NCBI RefSeq assembly: GCF_001513785.1
Contig: NZ_LNQS01000010.1
Span: 496,001 to 560,000 of the forward strand
Origin: Rheinheimera sp. EpRS3
GTDB lineage: Bacteria > Pseudomonadota > Gammaproteobacteria > Enterobacterales > Alteromonadaceae
Direction of reading: 5' to 3'
DNA: 64,000 bases
The notes beneath the pieces were generated by a model that had not been told where the DNA came from, searched no databases, and saw only the letters and a program-made list of their open reading frames with translations. Each line of letters begins with the position of its first letter. Positions within the stretch are counted from its first letter, which is position 1. A program made the translations under genes and the position numbers. Positions 8,714 to 15,846 of the stretch are shown here, piece after piece.

Positions 8714-10441
8714 TTAATCATGTTCATTAATTGGGAATATTGGTTGGGAAAGTTTCTCGTCCAGCGCTAAGTCACTAACTATTTTGTTGGGTATTACTTT
8801 GAAATATCGACCACCTGCTGGACCACCGGGAATGACTCGCTTGAAAGTGTCCCGACCTTCGCTAGTCTCCATCCAGCCCTGATTCGCCATGTACTGCACG
8901 GATTGCGAGACTTGGTTTTTGAAGTTGAGGTCAAGCCCTTCTTTAAATGCATCGCGTGTCAGATACCAAACCTGAACGTTATTCTCTTTGATGATGTAGC
9001 CATAGTGATCTTGCAATGGTTTGCCTTCAGGCAGCAGTTTTCTGCGCCAATGTTTTAAAGCTTTTGGCAGGTGCTTTTTTAGTTTTTCGTCTTCTGAATC
9101 GACATTGCTACCCCGGGTATCCAGCCACGATTTAAAAGCAATGTTTGCCGCTTCCTCTGCGGTGCCTATTGGCCACGGAAGCAACCCTGCAGAAATAGCC
9201 AGCTCGCCAGCTACCGCATGTAAAGCAAATCTTTTCGCTGCTTCTGTAACCTGATTACCGTCTCCGGTTTGTCGCCACTGATTTAGCGTCTCGGCTATCT
9301 GGTTGCTCAGAACCAATCGCAGATTTTCTGTAATGCTGAGATATTCGATCCATGCTTTGAATACAGAGCCGTGATTAAGGTTGATACCATTCCAAATGGC
9401 TTGGGAGAACTCATGGATAGAACTGTAGCCATGGAGATCGTCATAGATGCCGAATTTTCTGGTTGCCGGCACTTCCAGAAAGCGAATCTCCTGGCCCGCT
9501 TTAAGGTTTTTCTGAATAGTTGATAGTTTTTCCTCTAAGCCAACTTCACCTGTGCTTAGATACAGCAGCCGCCACTTACGCTTTTCGCCAAGTGAACCGT
9601 CTTGGTTGCTGCGGATTTTCGACATACCATTTGCAAGCATATAGATTGATTGATCGACATCTTCAGCATTCACTTGGTGCAGTTCATCAAGGCAAAGCAA
9701 CATATCATTGTGAGTTGACGCAATTATCTCTAAGCCGTTAGCTGTAGATCTCCAGCTGTAAACGTAGTCTTGATTGGAATACAGACTGGCCGCCAGGTTA
9801 AGTACTGTGGTCTTTGCTATTTTGGATTTGCCAAATAGGTGAACGCCACAGCTTGGCCAGTTCAGCCAGTAAAGCAGTGGAGCCGCTAAGCCGGAACAAA
9901 TGCTAAAAATTAGCATTGGATTGTTCAAACACAGTGGAGCAACAGAAGTTTGCCAGCTCTCAAGTGAGCCTTTCGATGACATCAGCTCCGTGCGGCTGCC
10001 GGAATAGATAACGGGTTCATGTTCTTTGCTAATACACCAATCTGGAGTGATGAAACTATGATTAAGCCAACCTGTTTGCGATGAACTGACCAAGCGAGCT
10101 TTCGGGAGAGATTGGTTCAGGAAAGTAATGATATTCTCCCAAGTACGGGTTCTGTTTGACACTGCCAACCCGGTATCTACCAGCACTTCTTTCAGCTGCC
10201 TGCCATTTTCATTTATGATTTGTTTGCGGGGAAAAACCTGACGAATGATTTTATTATCTAGGTTTTCCCACTCAATTAATAAGCCATAGTTTTTGCGATT
10301 ATCTGAATCGCGTGTAATACCCAGTACCCGGATCGGCCCACAGAGAAATTTTGATTCACCGTCTTGTTGATTGATAAATAAACCGTTACTTAATGATTCG
10401 TACATGTTCTTTTGTTTTCCGATGGCTTCTAATGGAATCAC
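8714..10441 (-). CDS. DUF927 domain ATPase, primase/helicase-like
   Basis: A 575-residue protein matching the DUF927 family found in plasmids, ICEs and satellites, usually as the helicase half of a P4-type replication protein. Residues ~85-260 hold the core: NRTRTW...SSQTGW, a Walker A-like GKSKIAKTT (204-212) and Walker B MLLCLDEL (247-254). The usual DUF927 P-loop is closer to GGSSTGKTT; the G-to-A change before K is unusual. No primase zinc finger is present. It may drive replication of the excised island. A hairpin AATAAGGG-aaaa-CCCTTATT (8696-8715) covers its stop. Confidence 0.78.
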   Translation of the reverse strand: MIPLEAIGKQKNMYESLSNGLFINQQDGESKFLCGPIRVLGITRDSDNRKNYGLLIEWENLDNKIIRQVFPRKQIINENGRQLKEVLVDTGLAVSNRTRTWENIITFLNQSLPKARLVSSSQTGWLNHSFITPDWCISKEHEPVIYSGSRTELMSSKGSLESWQTSVAPLCLNNPMLIFSICSGLAAPLLYWLNWPSCGVHLFGKSKIAKTTVLNLAASLYSNQDYVYSWRSTANGLEIIASTHNDMLLCLDELHQVNAEDVDQSIYMLANGMSKIRSNQDGSLGEKRKWRLLYLSTGEVGLEEKLSTIQKNLKAGQEIRFLEVPATRKFGIYDDLHGYSSIHEFSQAIWNGINLNHGSVFKAWIEYLSITENLRLVLSNQIAETLNQWRQTGDGNQVTEAAKRFALHAVAGELAISAGLLPWPIGTAEEAANIAFKSWLDTRGSNVDSEDEKLKKHLPKALKHWRRKLLPEGKPLQDHYGYIIKENNVQVWYLTRDAFKEGLDLNFKNQVSQSVQYMANQGWMETSEGRDTFKRVIPGGPAGGRYFKVIPNKIVSDLALDEKLSQPIFPINEHD

Positions 10442-10562
10442 CGTACCTGAGAAGGATAACTATTTCAGCGAAAAGCTGGGGTAGAATTCGGGGGGTTTTT
10501 AAAGCTAGTAAAAATGCGGATTTTTTGATTTTTAAAGTGAGATTTAGTTTGTTTTTTAATCA

Positions 10563-10584
10563 AAAATTTGGCATGCCAAATTTT
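10563..10584. repeat. Palindromic module boundary, copy A
   Basis: A perfect 22-bp palindrome whose central 18 bases are AATTTGGCATGCCAAATT, extended by AA/TT on the two sides. First of five identical 18-bp cores in 3.8 kb. It lies between the DUF927 gene promoter side and the 3' end of the 125-residue gene (10609-10986). Confidence 0.9.
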
Positions 10585-10608
10585 CTAGTTATTAATTCAG
10601 GGAAATGG

Positions 10609-10986
10609 TCAATGCTTAGTGGTGTTTACAATGCCAGTCTGGTTCCAGTCACAGAGCAGGATCAGCCATCGGCTGATTGCTTGTAAGCGCTCGGGGCTGT
10701 TGCCTTTGGCAGCAAAGGTCAGGTCAATGCTCCGGGCCGCAAACTGACGGAAGGTTTCAATCAGAATATCCCAACATTCATCTCGCTCGTTGCTAACCTG
10801 AAAGGCAAAGGCTTTCTGTTTGAACAAATCGTGAAATAGTTGCTCTTCAGTCTCATAAGATTCTGCCAGCTCAAAGCCAAGCGGTTTGCGATATTTCTCT
10901 ATGCCAGCAATGCGGTTTTGTAATTCTATAATAGCGGGAATAAAAGGCCGTAGCTCTGCTATCTGATAAAGATTGTCAGTGTTCAT
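10609..10986 (-). CDS. Unknown protein of palindrome module A-B
   Basis: A 125-residue soluble, helix-rich protein beginning MNTDNLYQIAELRPFIPAI. The start at 10986 has TGGAGAG upstream and replaces a longer in-frame start. I do not recognise a family. The 3' end carries the segment SPERLQAISRWLILLCDWNQ. It is the only gene between palindromes A and B and runs opposite to the next module, so orientation is not conserved between modules. Function unknown; a defence or regulatory accessory role is a guess from position only. Confidence 0.6.
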   Translation of the reverse strand: MNTDNLYQIAELRPFIPAIIELQNRIAGIEKYRKPLGFELAESYETEEQLFHDLFKQKAFAFQVSNERDECWDILIETFRQFAARSIDLTFAAKGNSPERLQAISRWLILLCDWNQTGIVNTTKH

Positions 10987-11032
10987 GTACTCTCCAGAAT
11001 TACCTATCGGCAAGCTTTGTTCCTTAAGTAGG

Positions 11033-11050
11033 AATTTGGCATGCCAAATT
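11033..11050. repeat. Palindromic module boundary, copy B
   Basis: Perfect palindrome AATTTGGCATGCCAAATT preceded by TAGG, as in copy C. It is followed by a hairpin TGCTAAG/CTTAGCA (11054-11072). It separates the 125-residue gene from the dCTP deaminase module. Confidence 0.9.
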
Positions 11051-11189
11051 TTTTGCTAAGAAATCCTTAGCATTTTGAGGCTCATTAAAACTGAGAGTAT
11101 CTTAGCTTCCAAATTTCGTTGGAAAAATGATTATTAAAGATGATTCACATTTCCTGAAGCGATTAAAATAAATTAGTTTATACGTGACT

Positions 11190-11433
11190 TATGACAAAAG
11201 CAGCAGGGCATCCTGGCAGAAATGAATTAGTTTTCTGCCTCTGCCTGGATGAACCAGTATGAGTGCTGAGTAAATGCAGCAGATTTAAAACTGCCTTTGC
11301 TTTAAGTAAGGTGCTTGGAGGCCAGCTGCGTTTTTTATCGTTTGGAAGTTGAACTTGCACAATATATTCTAGATTGGTCAAAGTATTACTGTTAGATTCA
11401 GTTAAAGGGAACGGTTTGAAAGATGGAACGAGT
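11190..11433 (+). ncRNA. Candidate structured RNA upstream of the dCTP deaminase (AvcI/DifV-like position)
   Basis: The 380 bases before the deaminase hold no convincing gene but show nested inverted repeats: CATCC (11209-11213) with GGATG (11247-11251) enclosing GGCAGAAA (11215-11222) with TTTCTGCC (11232-11239). In Vibrio cholerae the related AvcD/DcdV deaminase is kept inactive by an RNA, AvcI/DifV, encoded immediately upstream. The position and structure fit such an RNA, but I see no sequence I can call homologous. A 23-codon ORF (11191 onward, MTKAAGHPGR...) overlaps the hairpin. Confidence 0.35.
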
Positions 11434-12960
11434 ATGAAAGATAAGAAATCTAATATTTCCAAAGTTAGCCCTGAATCTGATGAGTTTTCTGAAGTTGTCA
11501 TTGCACTCGTGTGTGCTGTAGGTACTGATCTTAATAGATTTATTACCATGATCACCGAAGAGTTGGAGTTATATGACTTCAAACCTGATGTTATACGAGT
11601 CTCAGAAAATATATTGAACGAGCTTAACAAAAAGCCCACTGGCCTTTCTAGAATAAAAACCATACAGCACTATATGGAAGTTGGGAACAAATATAGAGAT
11701 ATTACTGAAGACAATGCTGCATTAGCCTATTCTGCTATTGCAGAAATTTCTAAAAGAAGAGCAAGTATCTTGGAAGGAGAGGAGCCTCGACCACTAAGTA
11801 AGAAGGCGTGGGTAATTCGCTCATTAAAGCATCCTGAAGAAGTCAAAGCACTGAGAGAAACTTATGGTAATAGTTTGTTTGTAATAGGTATACATGCTAG
11901 TTACGAAAAGAGGTATCAGACACTTTGTAAAAAGTTAAGGCAAGCGGAACCTAAGACATTAGTAGAGCAACTAATAGCGAGAGATGCTGACGAAGGCCCT
12001 GATAGTGGTCATGGGCAACATACTCGGGATACCTTTCATCTGTCAGACTTTTTCATAGATGAAGATCAAAATATGGATAAGAATAAAGCGGATGTAGAAA
12101 GAGTCTTTAAGCTGATTTTTGGTTTTCCGTTCCTTACTCCAACATTTGACGAGTATGCAATGTACATGGCATTTTCTGCCTCTACTCGTTCTGCTGATTT
12201 ATCTCGACAGGTTGGAGCGGTGCTCGCTAAAGACAAAAATATTATCTCTACTGGAGCAAATGACGTACCGAAGCCGATGGGCGGCTTGTATTGGCCTATT
12301 TTATCTCAGTCAGAGATCGTGGATGTTGATCAGGGGCGGGATTACAAGCGGGGATTTGATGCTAACAAACGTGAAATCCAAGATATTGTCGATGACCTGA
12401 TCTTAAAATTAGGTTTAGAAGACTCGGTCGAAGTGCGTAATAAGTTTAAACGCACAAAGCTTAGTGATATCACTGAGTATGGCCGAGTCGTGCACGCAGA
12501 AATGGAAGCAATACTATCTTGTGGAAGGTCAAACAACAGTACTATTGGAACTACGCTTTATTGCACTACGTTTCCTTGTCATAACTGTGCGAAACATATT
12601 ATTGCTGCGGGTGTCGCTCGAGTTGTGTATGTTGAACCTTACTCTAAAAGTAAAGCTTTTGATTTTCACGACGATGCGATTTCTGAGGGAGCATCCGATG
12701 GTAAGTTATCGTTTGAACCATTTGTGGGAGTTGGTCCCCGCAGTTTTTTGAATTTATTTTCGCTAAAATTGGGTAACGGTCGAGAGATAAAACGAAAAAA
12801 ATCTAATGGTGAAACTGTAGACTGGTCTCGAGAATCCGCTACACTGAGACTTACTCCTGACGAGTTGCAATATATTGCTCGAGAGGAGTTTGCAACGGCG
12901 ATAGCAAATGCACATCTAAAGAGTTATATGAAGATGAGCGGAGAGGAAAAAAATGACTAA
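11434..12960 (+). CDS. Anti-phage dCTP/dCMP deaminase (AvcD/DcdV-like)
   Basis: A 508-residue two-domain protein. Residues ~20-260 form a P-loop-kinase-like region (VVIALVCAVGTDLNRFI at its start). The C-terminal half is a zinc cytidine/dCMP deaminase: H354-A-E356 and P-C382-HN-C385, with E356 as proton shuttle. Proteins of this layout deplete deoxycytidine nucleotides during phage infection and block replication. ATG 11434 is preferred to an upstream TTG at 11374. The stop overlaps the start of a 52-codon ORF (ATGACTAA). The module is bounded by palindromes B and C. A paralogue lies at 52705-54201. Confidence 0.88.
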   Translation: MKDKKSNISKVSPESDEFSEVVIALVCAVGTDLNRFITMITEELELYDFKPDVIRVSENILNELNKKPTGLSRIKTIQHYMEVGNKYRDITEDNAALAYSAIAEISKRRASILEGEEPRPLSKKAWVIRSLKHPEEVKALRETYGNSLFVIGIHASYEKRYQTLCKKLRQAEPKTLVEQLIARDADEGPDSGHGQHTRDTFHLSDFFIDEDQNMDKNKADVERVFKLIFGFPFLTPTFDEYAMYMAFSASTRSADLSRQVGAVLAKDKNIISTGANDVPKPMGGLYWPILSQSEIVDVDQGRDYKRGFDANKREIQDIVDDLILKLGLEDSVEVRNKFKRTKLSDITEYGRVVHAEMEAILSCGRSNNSTIGTTLYCTTFPCHNCAKHIIAAGVARVVYVEPYSKSKAFDFHDDAISEGASDGKLSFEPFVGVGPRSFLNLFSLKLGNGREIKRKKSNGETVDWSRESATLRLTPDELQYIAREEFATAIANAHLKSYMKMSGEEKND

Positions 12961-13111
12961 AAAAGACAATAGAACCTTAGCTGAGCATATGGAGCTTGTT
13001 AGCCAAAAGGTCTCAGTATGGCCGCAGTGGCAACAGCAGATTTTTAGAGCCAAAGTCTCATCTCCTCAAAAAAGCACAAATGAGAAAAAACTTGTTGCAG
13101 AAAGCGCTTGA
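12953..13111 (+). CDS. Small companion protein of the dCTP deaminase, 52 residues
   Basis: ATG 12953 overlaps the deaminase stop by eight bases, and the preceding GGAGAGG is a strong ribosome site. The product is basic and lacks membrane segments. Residues 20-40 read VSVWPQWQQQIFRAKVSSPQK. The second deaminase locus has a 47-residue protein in the same place with TWPKWMQNYRLTPNSPKK, so a WPxWxQ-x(7-9)-SPxK pattern is shared. Shared position, overlap and motif argue for a real partner of the enzyme. Its role (regulator, stabiliser, inhibitor) is unknown. Confidence 0.7.
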   Translation: MTKKDNRTLAEHMELVSQKVSVWPQWQQQIFRAKVSSPQKSTNEKKLVAESA

Positions 13112-13123
13112 TTGGAGAAGTTT

Positions 13124-13157
13124 TAAAAAAAGCTGCTTGATGCAGCTTTTTTTATCT
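13124..13157 (+). terminator. Terminator of the dCTP deaminase module
   Basis: AAAAAAAGCTGC and GCAGCTTTTTTT pair around TTGAT, followed by more T. It ends the transcript of the deaminase and its small companion, inside module B-C. Confidence 0.88.
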
Positions 13158-13296
13158 TCGGTTTTATCTAACCTCTCAAGTATTTAGTAACATGGGACGT
13201 AAACATTCGGAGTCAGGTACTGCTTTACAGGAGCGGGCAAAACAACGTGATTGCTCACATAGTAAAACAGATAATGATGTTCGTATTTTAGATAGG

Positions 13297-13314
13297 AATT
13301 TGGCATGCCAAATT
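13297..13314. repeat. Palindromic module boundary, copy C
   Basis: Perfect palindrome AATTTGGCATGCCAAATT, again preceded by TAGG. The ribosome site (GAAGGA, 13317-13322) of the next gene starts three bases after it. Confidence 0.9.
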
Positions 13315-13328
13315 TCGAAGGACATTAA

Positions 13329-14087
13329 TTGAAACGTTTAATACTCTCTTTTTGGCTCTCAATCATCGTTATTCTTGCTGCTCTGACATGGCTTATTTTC
13401 CCCGATATTAATCTGGAACCACTAATCGTCTTTACTGCCGCTATGACGGGCATCATTCCTCTAGTCAGAAGTGAATTTTTGCCATGGTTTGAGCACTTAA
13501 AACTGAATAAAAGAAAATTTAGTTTCCTGACAGGGTCATCAAAACTTAATGCGGTTGAATTTACTTTTGACGACCTGCGCAACGGCAAAGGCGTAAAGTT
13601 AAATCTTACAAAACAATTTTTTGCTAATTACCCAAAAGTTGTATGTAGCTATTTTGAACAAAGTGATATTTCCTTTCAGGTCAATTTTCACAATGGAAGC
13701 AGTACCCGGCTTGAGCATTGTTTTAGTCTTGGTTATGAGACTGCTGAAGAGTACAAAGCACCCTTGTCGTCCAACAGGTACTTTATTGCTCAGGCCGATA
13801 TCGACTCAGATGGGGTTGAGGAGATTGTTCTGGGGGTGCTCGATGACAATTCTGGCTTAATAGATGTTGAACTCAAGGTATATAAGTATTTTCCACCATA
13901 TTTTGAGAAAGATATAGCAAGATCTAAAAATTGGGAGCTAATAGGTGCCTTAAAAGCTCTTGGTATTATCGAGACGCCTCTTATCGAGATTGGACAAGGT
14001 TTTATCAAAATACCGCGTAATTTTAGGGACTTTTACTATAAGTGGGTTTTTGTTGACGGCAAGGCCACTGATGTCGGAGAGTATTAA
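13329..14087 (+). CDS. Membrane-anchored protein of palindrome module C-D
   Basis: A 252-residue protein starting at TTG 13329, supported by GAAGGA seven bases upstream. Two hydrophobic helices near the N-terminus (residues ~5-24 and ~30-47) anchor a C-terminal domain of ~190 residues. That domain contains an acidic loop with the calcium-site-like DIDSDGVEEIVLG (FG-GAP/VCBS-like), which suggests a beta-propeller-type or calcium-binding fold. Family not recognised. It fills its module exactly: palindrome C ends 14 bases before the start and palindrome D begins inside the stop codon. A role as effector or sensor in defence is possible but unproven. Confidence 0.72.
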   Translation: MKRLILSFWLSIIVILAALTWLIFPDINLEPLIVFTAAMTGIIPLVRSEFLPWFEHLKLNKRKFSFLTGSSKLNAVEFTFDDLRNGKGVKLNLTKQFFANYPKVVCSYFEQSDISFQVNFHNGSSTRLEHCFSLGYETAEEYKAPLSSNRYFIAQADIDSDGVEEIVLGVLDDNSGLIDVELKVYKYFPPYFEKDIARSKNWELIGALKALGIIETPLIEIGQGFIKIPRNFRDFYYKWVFVDGKATDVGEY

Positions 14088-14103
14088 TTTGGCATGCCAA
14101 ATT
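14086..14103. repeat. Palindromic module boundary, copy D
   Basis: Perfect palindrome AATTTGGCATGCCAAATT whose first two bases are the last two of the TAA stop of the preceding gene. Confidence 0.9.
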
Positions 14104-14120
14104 CCTTTATCAGGAACGAT

Positions 14121-14306
14121 CTAAGCTTTTTTATCGGGTAAGGTTTCTAATTTACGCTGTAAAAGCTTAACCCCCTTCTTGTCTTCGACGTTCAAATTGC
14201 GTTTCGTATAGCGGACTTTTTGCGGATTGTTCAAATCCTCCACAAACCTTTTGGCTACTGCTAAGTCTTCGATGTGAAAATGCTTATCAAACGATGCTTC
14301 AGACAT
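14121..14306 (-). CDS. Small unknown protein of palindrome module D-E
   Basis: A 61-residue, highly charged soluble protein (MSEASFDKHFHIEDLAVAK ... ending LETLPDKKA). GGAA lies ~9 bases before the ATG. It is the only ORF in the 251-bp module and is oriented opposite to the preceding gene. It could be a DNA-binding accessory factor or an antitoxin-like protein; nothing in the sequence decides this. Confidence 0.55.
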   Translation of the reverse strand: MSEASFDKHFHIEDLAVAKRFVEDLNNPQKVRYTKRNLNVEDKKGVKLLQRKLETLPDKKA

Positions 14307-14336
14307 AATTTAAAATTCCGTTGTGAATAGCCTGGA

Positions 14337-14354
14337 AATTTGGCATGCCAAATT
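14337..14354. repeat. Palindromic module boundary, copy E
   Basis: Perfect palindrome AATTTGGCATGCCAAATT. It lies 31 bases beyond the 3' end of the tyrosine recombinase gene and is the copy nearest to it. Confidence 0.9.
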
Positions 14355-14384
14355 CTCAGGCTGATAAAACTACTTGGTAATTGG

Positions 14385-15248
14385 TCAACTGCCCAAGTAA
14401 GCATAGGTGATGGATAGTCGCTCATGTCCCAGGTCTTTGCTAATCTGCAATCTGGCTGCAGTATCAATTGCATGCTGTTCAGCACTCAAAGTTTTACGTT
14501 TAGGACCATCATTTGCCGGACATTGCCAGCCAGTCAGCTCCAGATAACGTTGCCGAGCATAATGATGGCGTAAGCCATGGTTCTTGTTTAGACCAACCCG
14601 GACGGTTTCGCGCTCATATAGCCCGAGCTGTTGGGCATAATTGGATGTTGCCGGTATAAGAGCGGCTTTGGTTATGGCACTGATATTTTTTAGCAGGTCC
14701 AGTTGTGACTGAGTCGTTATATGAACCTCACGGTACTTACCACCTTTAGTCCACGAACCTTTAAGACGGATATGATTATTTTGCCAAGCGTAGGAAACAT
14801 TGAATTTAATAGCTTCTTCCCGACGCAAACCAAACTCCTGCTGCAAACGCAGTGACAGCTTTATAAATTCACATTTGATTTTGCTATGTTTGTCATTATC
14901 TAGCTGCTTTGACTTACCCACAGGGTTGTTGCGGATCGTGGCAATGCCATAATCGTCATTATCCCGGGCAACAATATTACGTTTGCCTATCTTATCTGCT
15001 AGCCAGCGAATTGCCGCCAGCCTGTTTTTCATTGTTTTGTCGGCAATACCGTCTTGTTGCCATTTCGACACCAGGTAATCAACGTGTTTGGTTTTTAAGC
15101 CGCTTGGATCTCGCAGTTTAAAGCCGCTTTCCAAAAGTTGTTTGGCTGCCAAATCCAAAATGTTACCCCGGCTATTTCGGGTGCTGTAACTGCTTTCTTT
15201 ATGATGAATATTTACCATCTGATTTAAACGATAACCTAATTGGCTCAT
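14385..15248 (-). CDS. Short tyrosine recombinase beside the palindrome array
   Basis: A 287-residue site-specific recombinase. Catalytic residues are visible: R142 (GLRREEA), K168 (WTKGG), H224 and R227 (HGLR), H275 (LGHERL) and nucleophile Y284, nine residues after H275. The chain ends three residues after Y284, so the C-terminal tail is almost absent. The N-terminal ~110 residues resemble the SAM-like core-binding domain of the Integrase_1 group, unlike the integrase at 22944. AGAGGA precedes the ATG. It lies next to palindrome E, so these palindromes may be its sites. That is inference. Confidence 0.85.
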   Translation of the reverse strand: MSQLGYRLNQMVNIHHKESSYSTRNSRGNILDLAAKQLLESGFKLRDPSGLKTKHVDYLVSKWQQDGIADKTMKNRLAAIRWLADKIGKRNIVARDNDDYGIATIRNNPVGKSKQLDNDKHSKIKCEFIKLSLRLQQEFGLRREEAIKFNVSYAWQNNHIRLKGSWTKGGKYREVHITTQSQLDLLKNISAITKAALIPATSNYAQQLGLYERETVRVGLNKNHGLRHHYARQRYLELTGWQCPANDGPKRKTLSAEQHAIDTAARLQISKDLGHERLSITYAYLGS

Positions 15249-15661
15249 GCTTTTTCCTCTATTTGGTGGACTTGAAAGTGCTTTTCAGCAAGAGAAAAAA
15301 TCAAAACCAAAGATCAGGGGGCATCTGCCAAATAAGGTGAGTTTTAAAGCCACATATACGGTCGCAACCGGGTATGTTGTCGAATTGACACAAGGGCTGA
15401 CTGATCTAAAGCAACACAAGCTGAGCTGGTTTGCTTCTGTTGAAGGCAATACCAGACTACGGTGGTTTTGATTACATTGGAGTTTGGTCTTGTAGACCCG
15501 TTGCTACGAACGTAGCGCCTCAGAAGCGTGTTGTGGGCAGCAGATAATGCGCCCTTTTTGCTTTTGCTCTTAGCGAGCGGTTTACGAGCAAAAAGATAAC
15601 ACATCGATCAGGTATTTCAACAAAAAATTTGTATCCCTGATATGGCCCCGGCATTTTTAAC
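15249..15661. other. Intergenic region upstream of the short recombinase
   Basis: It should carry the recombinase promoter. ORFs of 74 and 86 codons are open here, but neither has a ribosome site or a recognisable product, and I do not call them. A repeat element follows at 15662. Confidence 0.4.
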
Positions 15662-15761
15662 AGCAGATTCTGTTGCAAGGCATCATGAGCAATGGCCTTG
15701 CGTAGCGACTCTCCGAGTCGTCCCTACCTTGGCAGTAGGGACGACTCGGCCAGAATCTGCT
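15662..15761. repeat. 100-bp element with nested inverted repeats
   Basis: Outer arms AGCAGATTCTG (15662-15672) and CAGAATCTGCT (15751-15761) are perfect inverses. Inside are a hairpin GCAAGGC/GCCTTGC (15675-15701) and a 14-bp perfect stem (15713-15726 with 15736-15749, including GAGTCGTCCCTA and its inverse). No coding potential. It could be a MITE-like insertion with terminal inverted repeats, a structured RNA, or a replication/transfer origin. No target duplication is evident. Confidence 0.75.
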
Positions 15762-15846
15762 CAAAAACATATCGTCTATCTGTCTCTTACAGGTAAAATT
15801 TAAAGACTTTTTGTCCTATTTAATGCACAGAACTAGTGTGTTGGCT

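Noticed and set aside
11178-11663. 161-codon ORF on the minus strand across the deaminase start
   Set aside because: It is antisense to the deaminase N-terminus, has no ribosome site and no recognisable product; treated as a shadow.
15344-15604. 86-codon minus-strand ORF (and a 74-codon + ORF) upstream of the short recombinase
   Set aside because: No ribosome site, low-complexity product, and no conserved pattern; the area is more likely promoter and repeat sequence.
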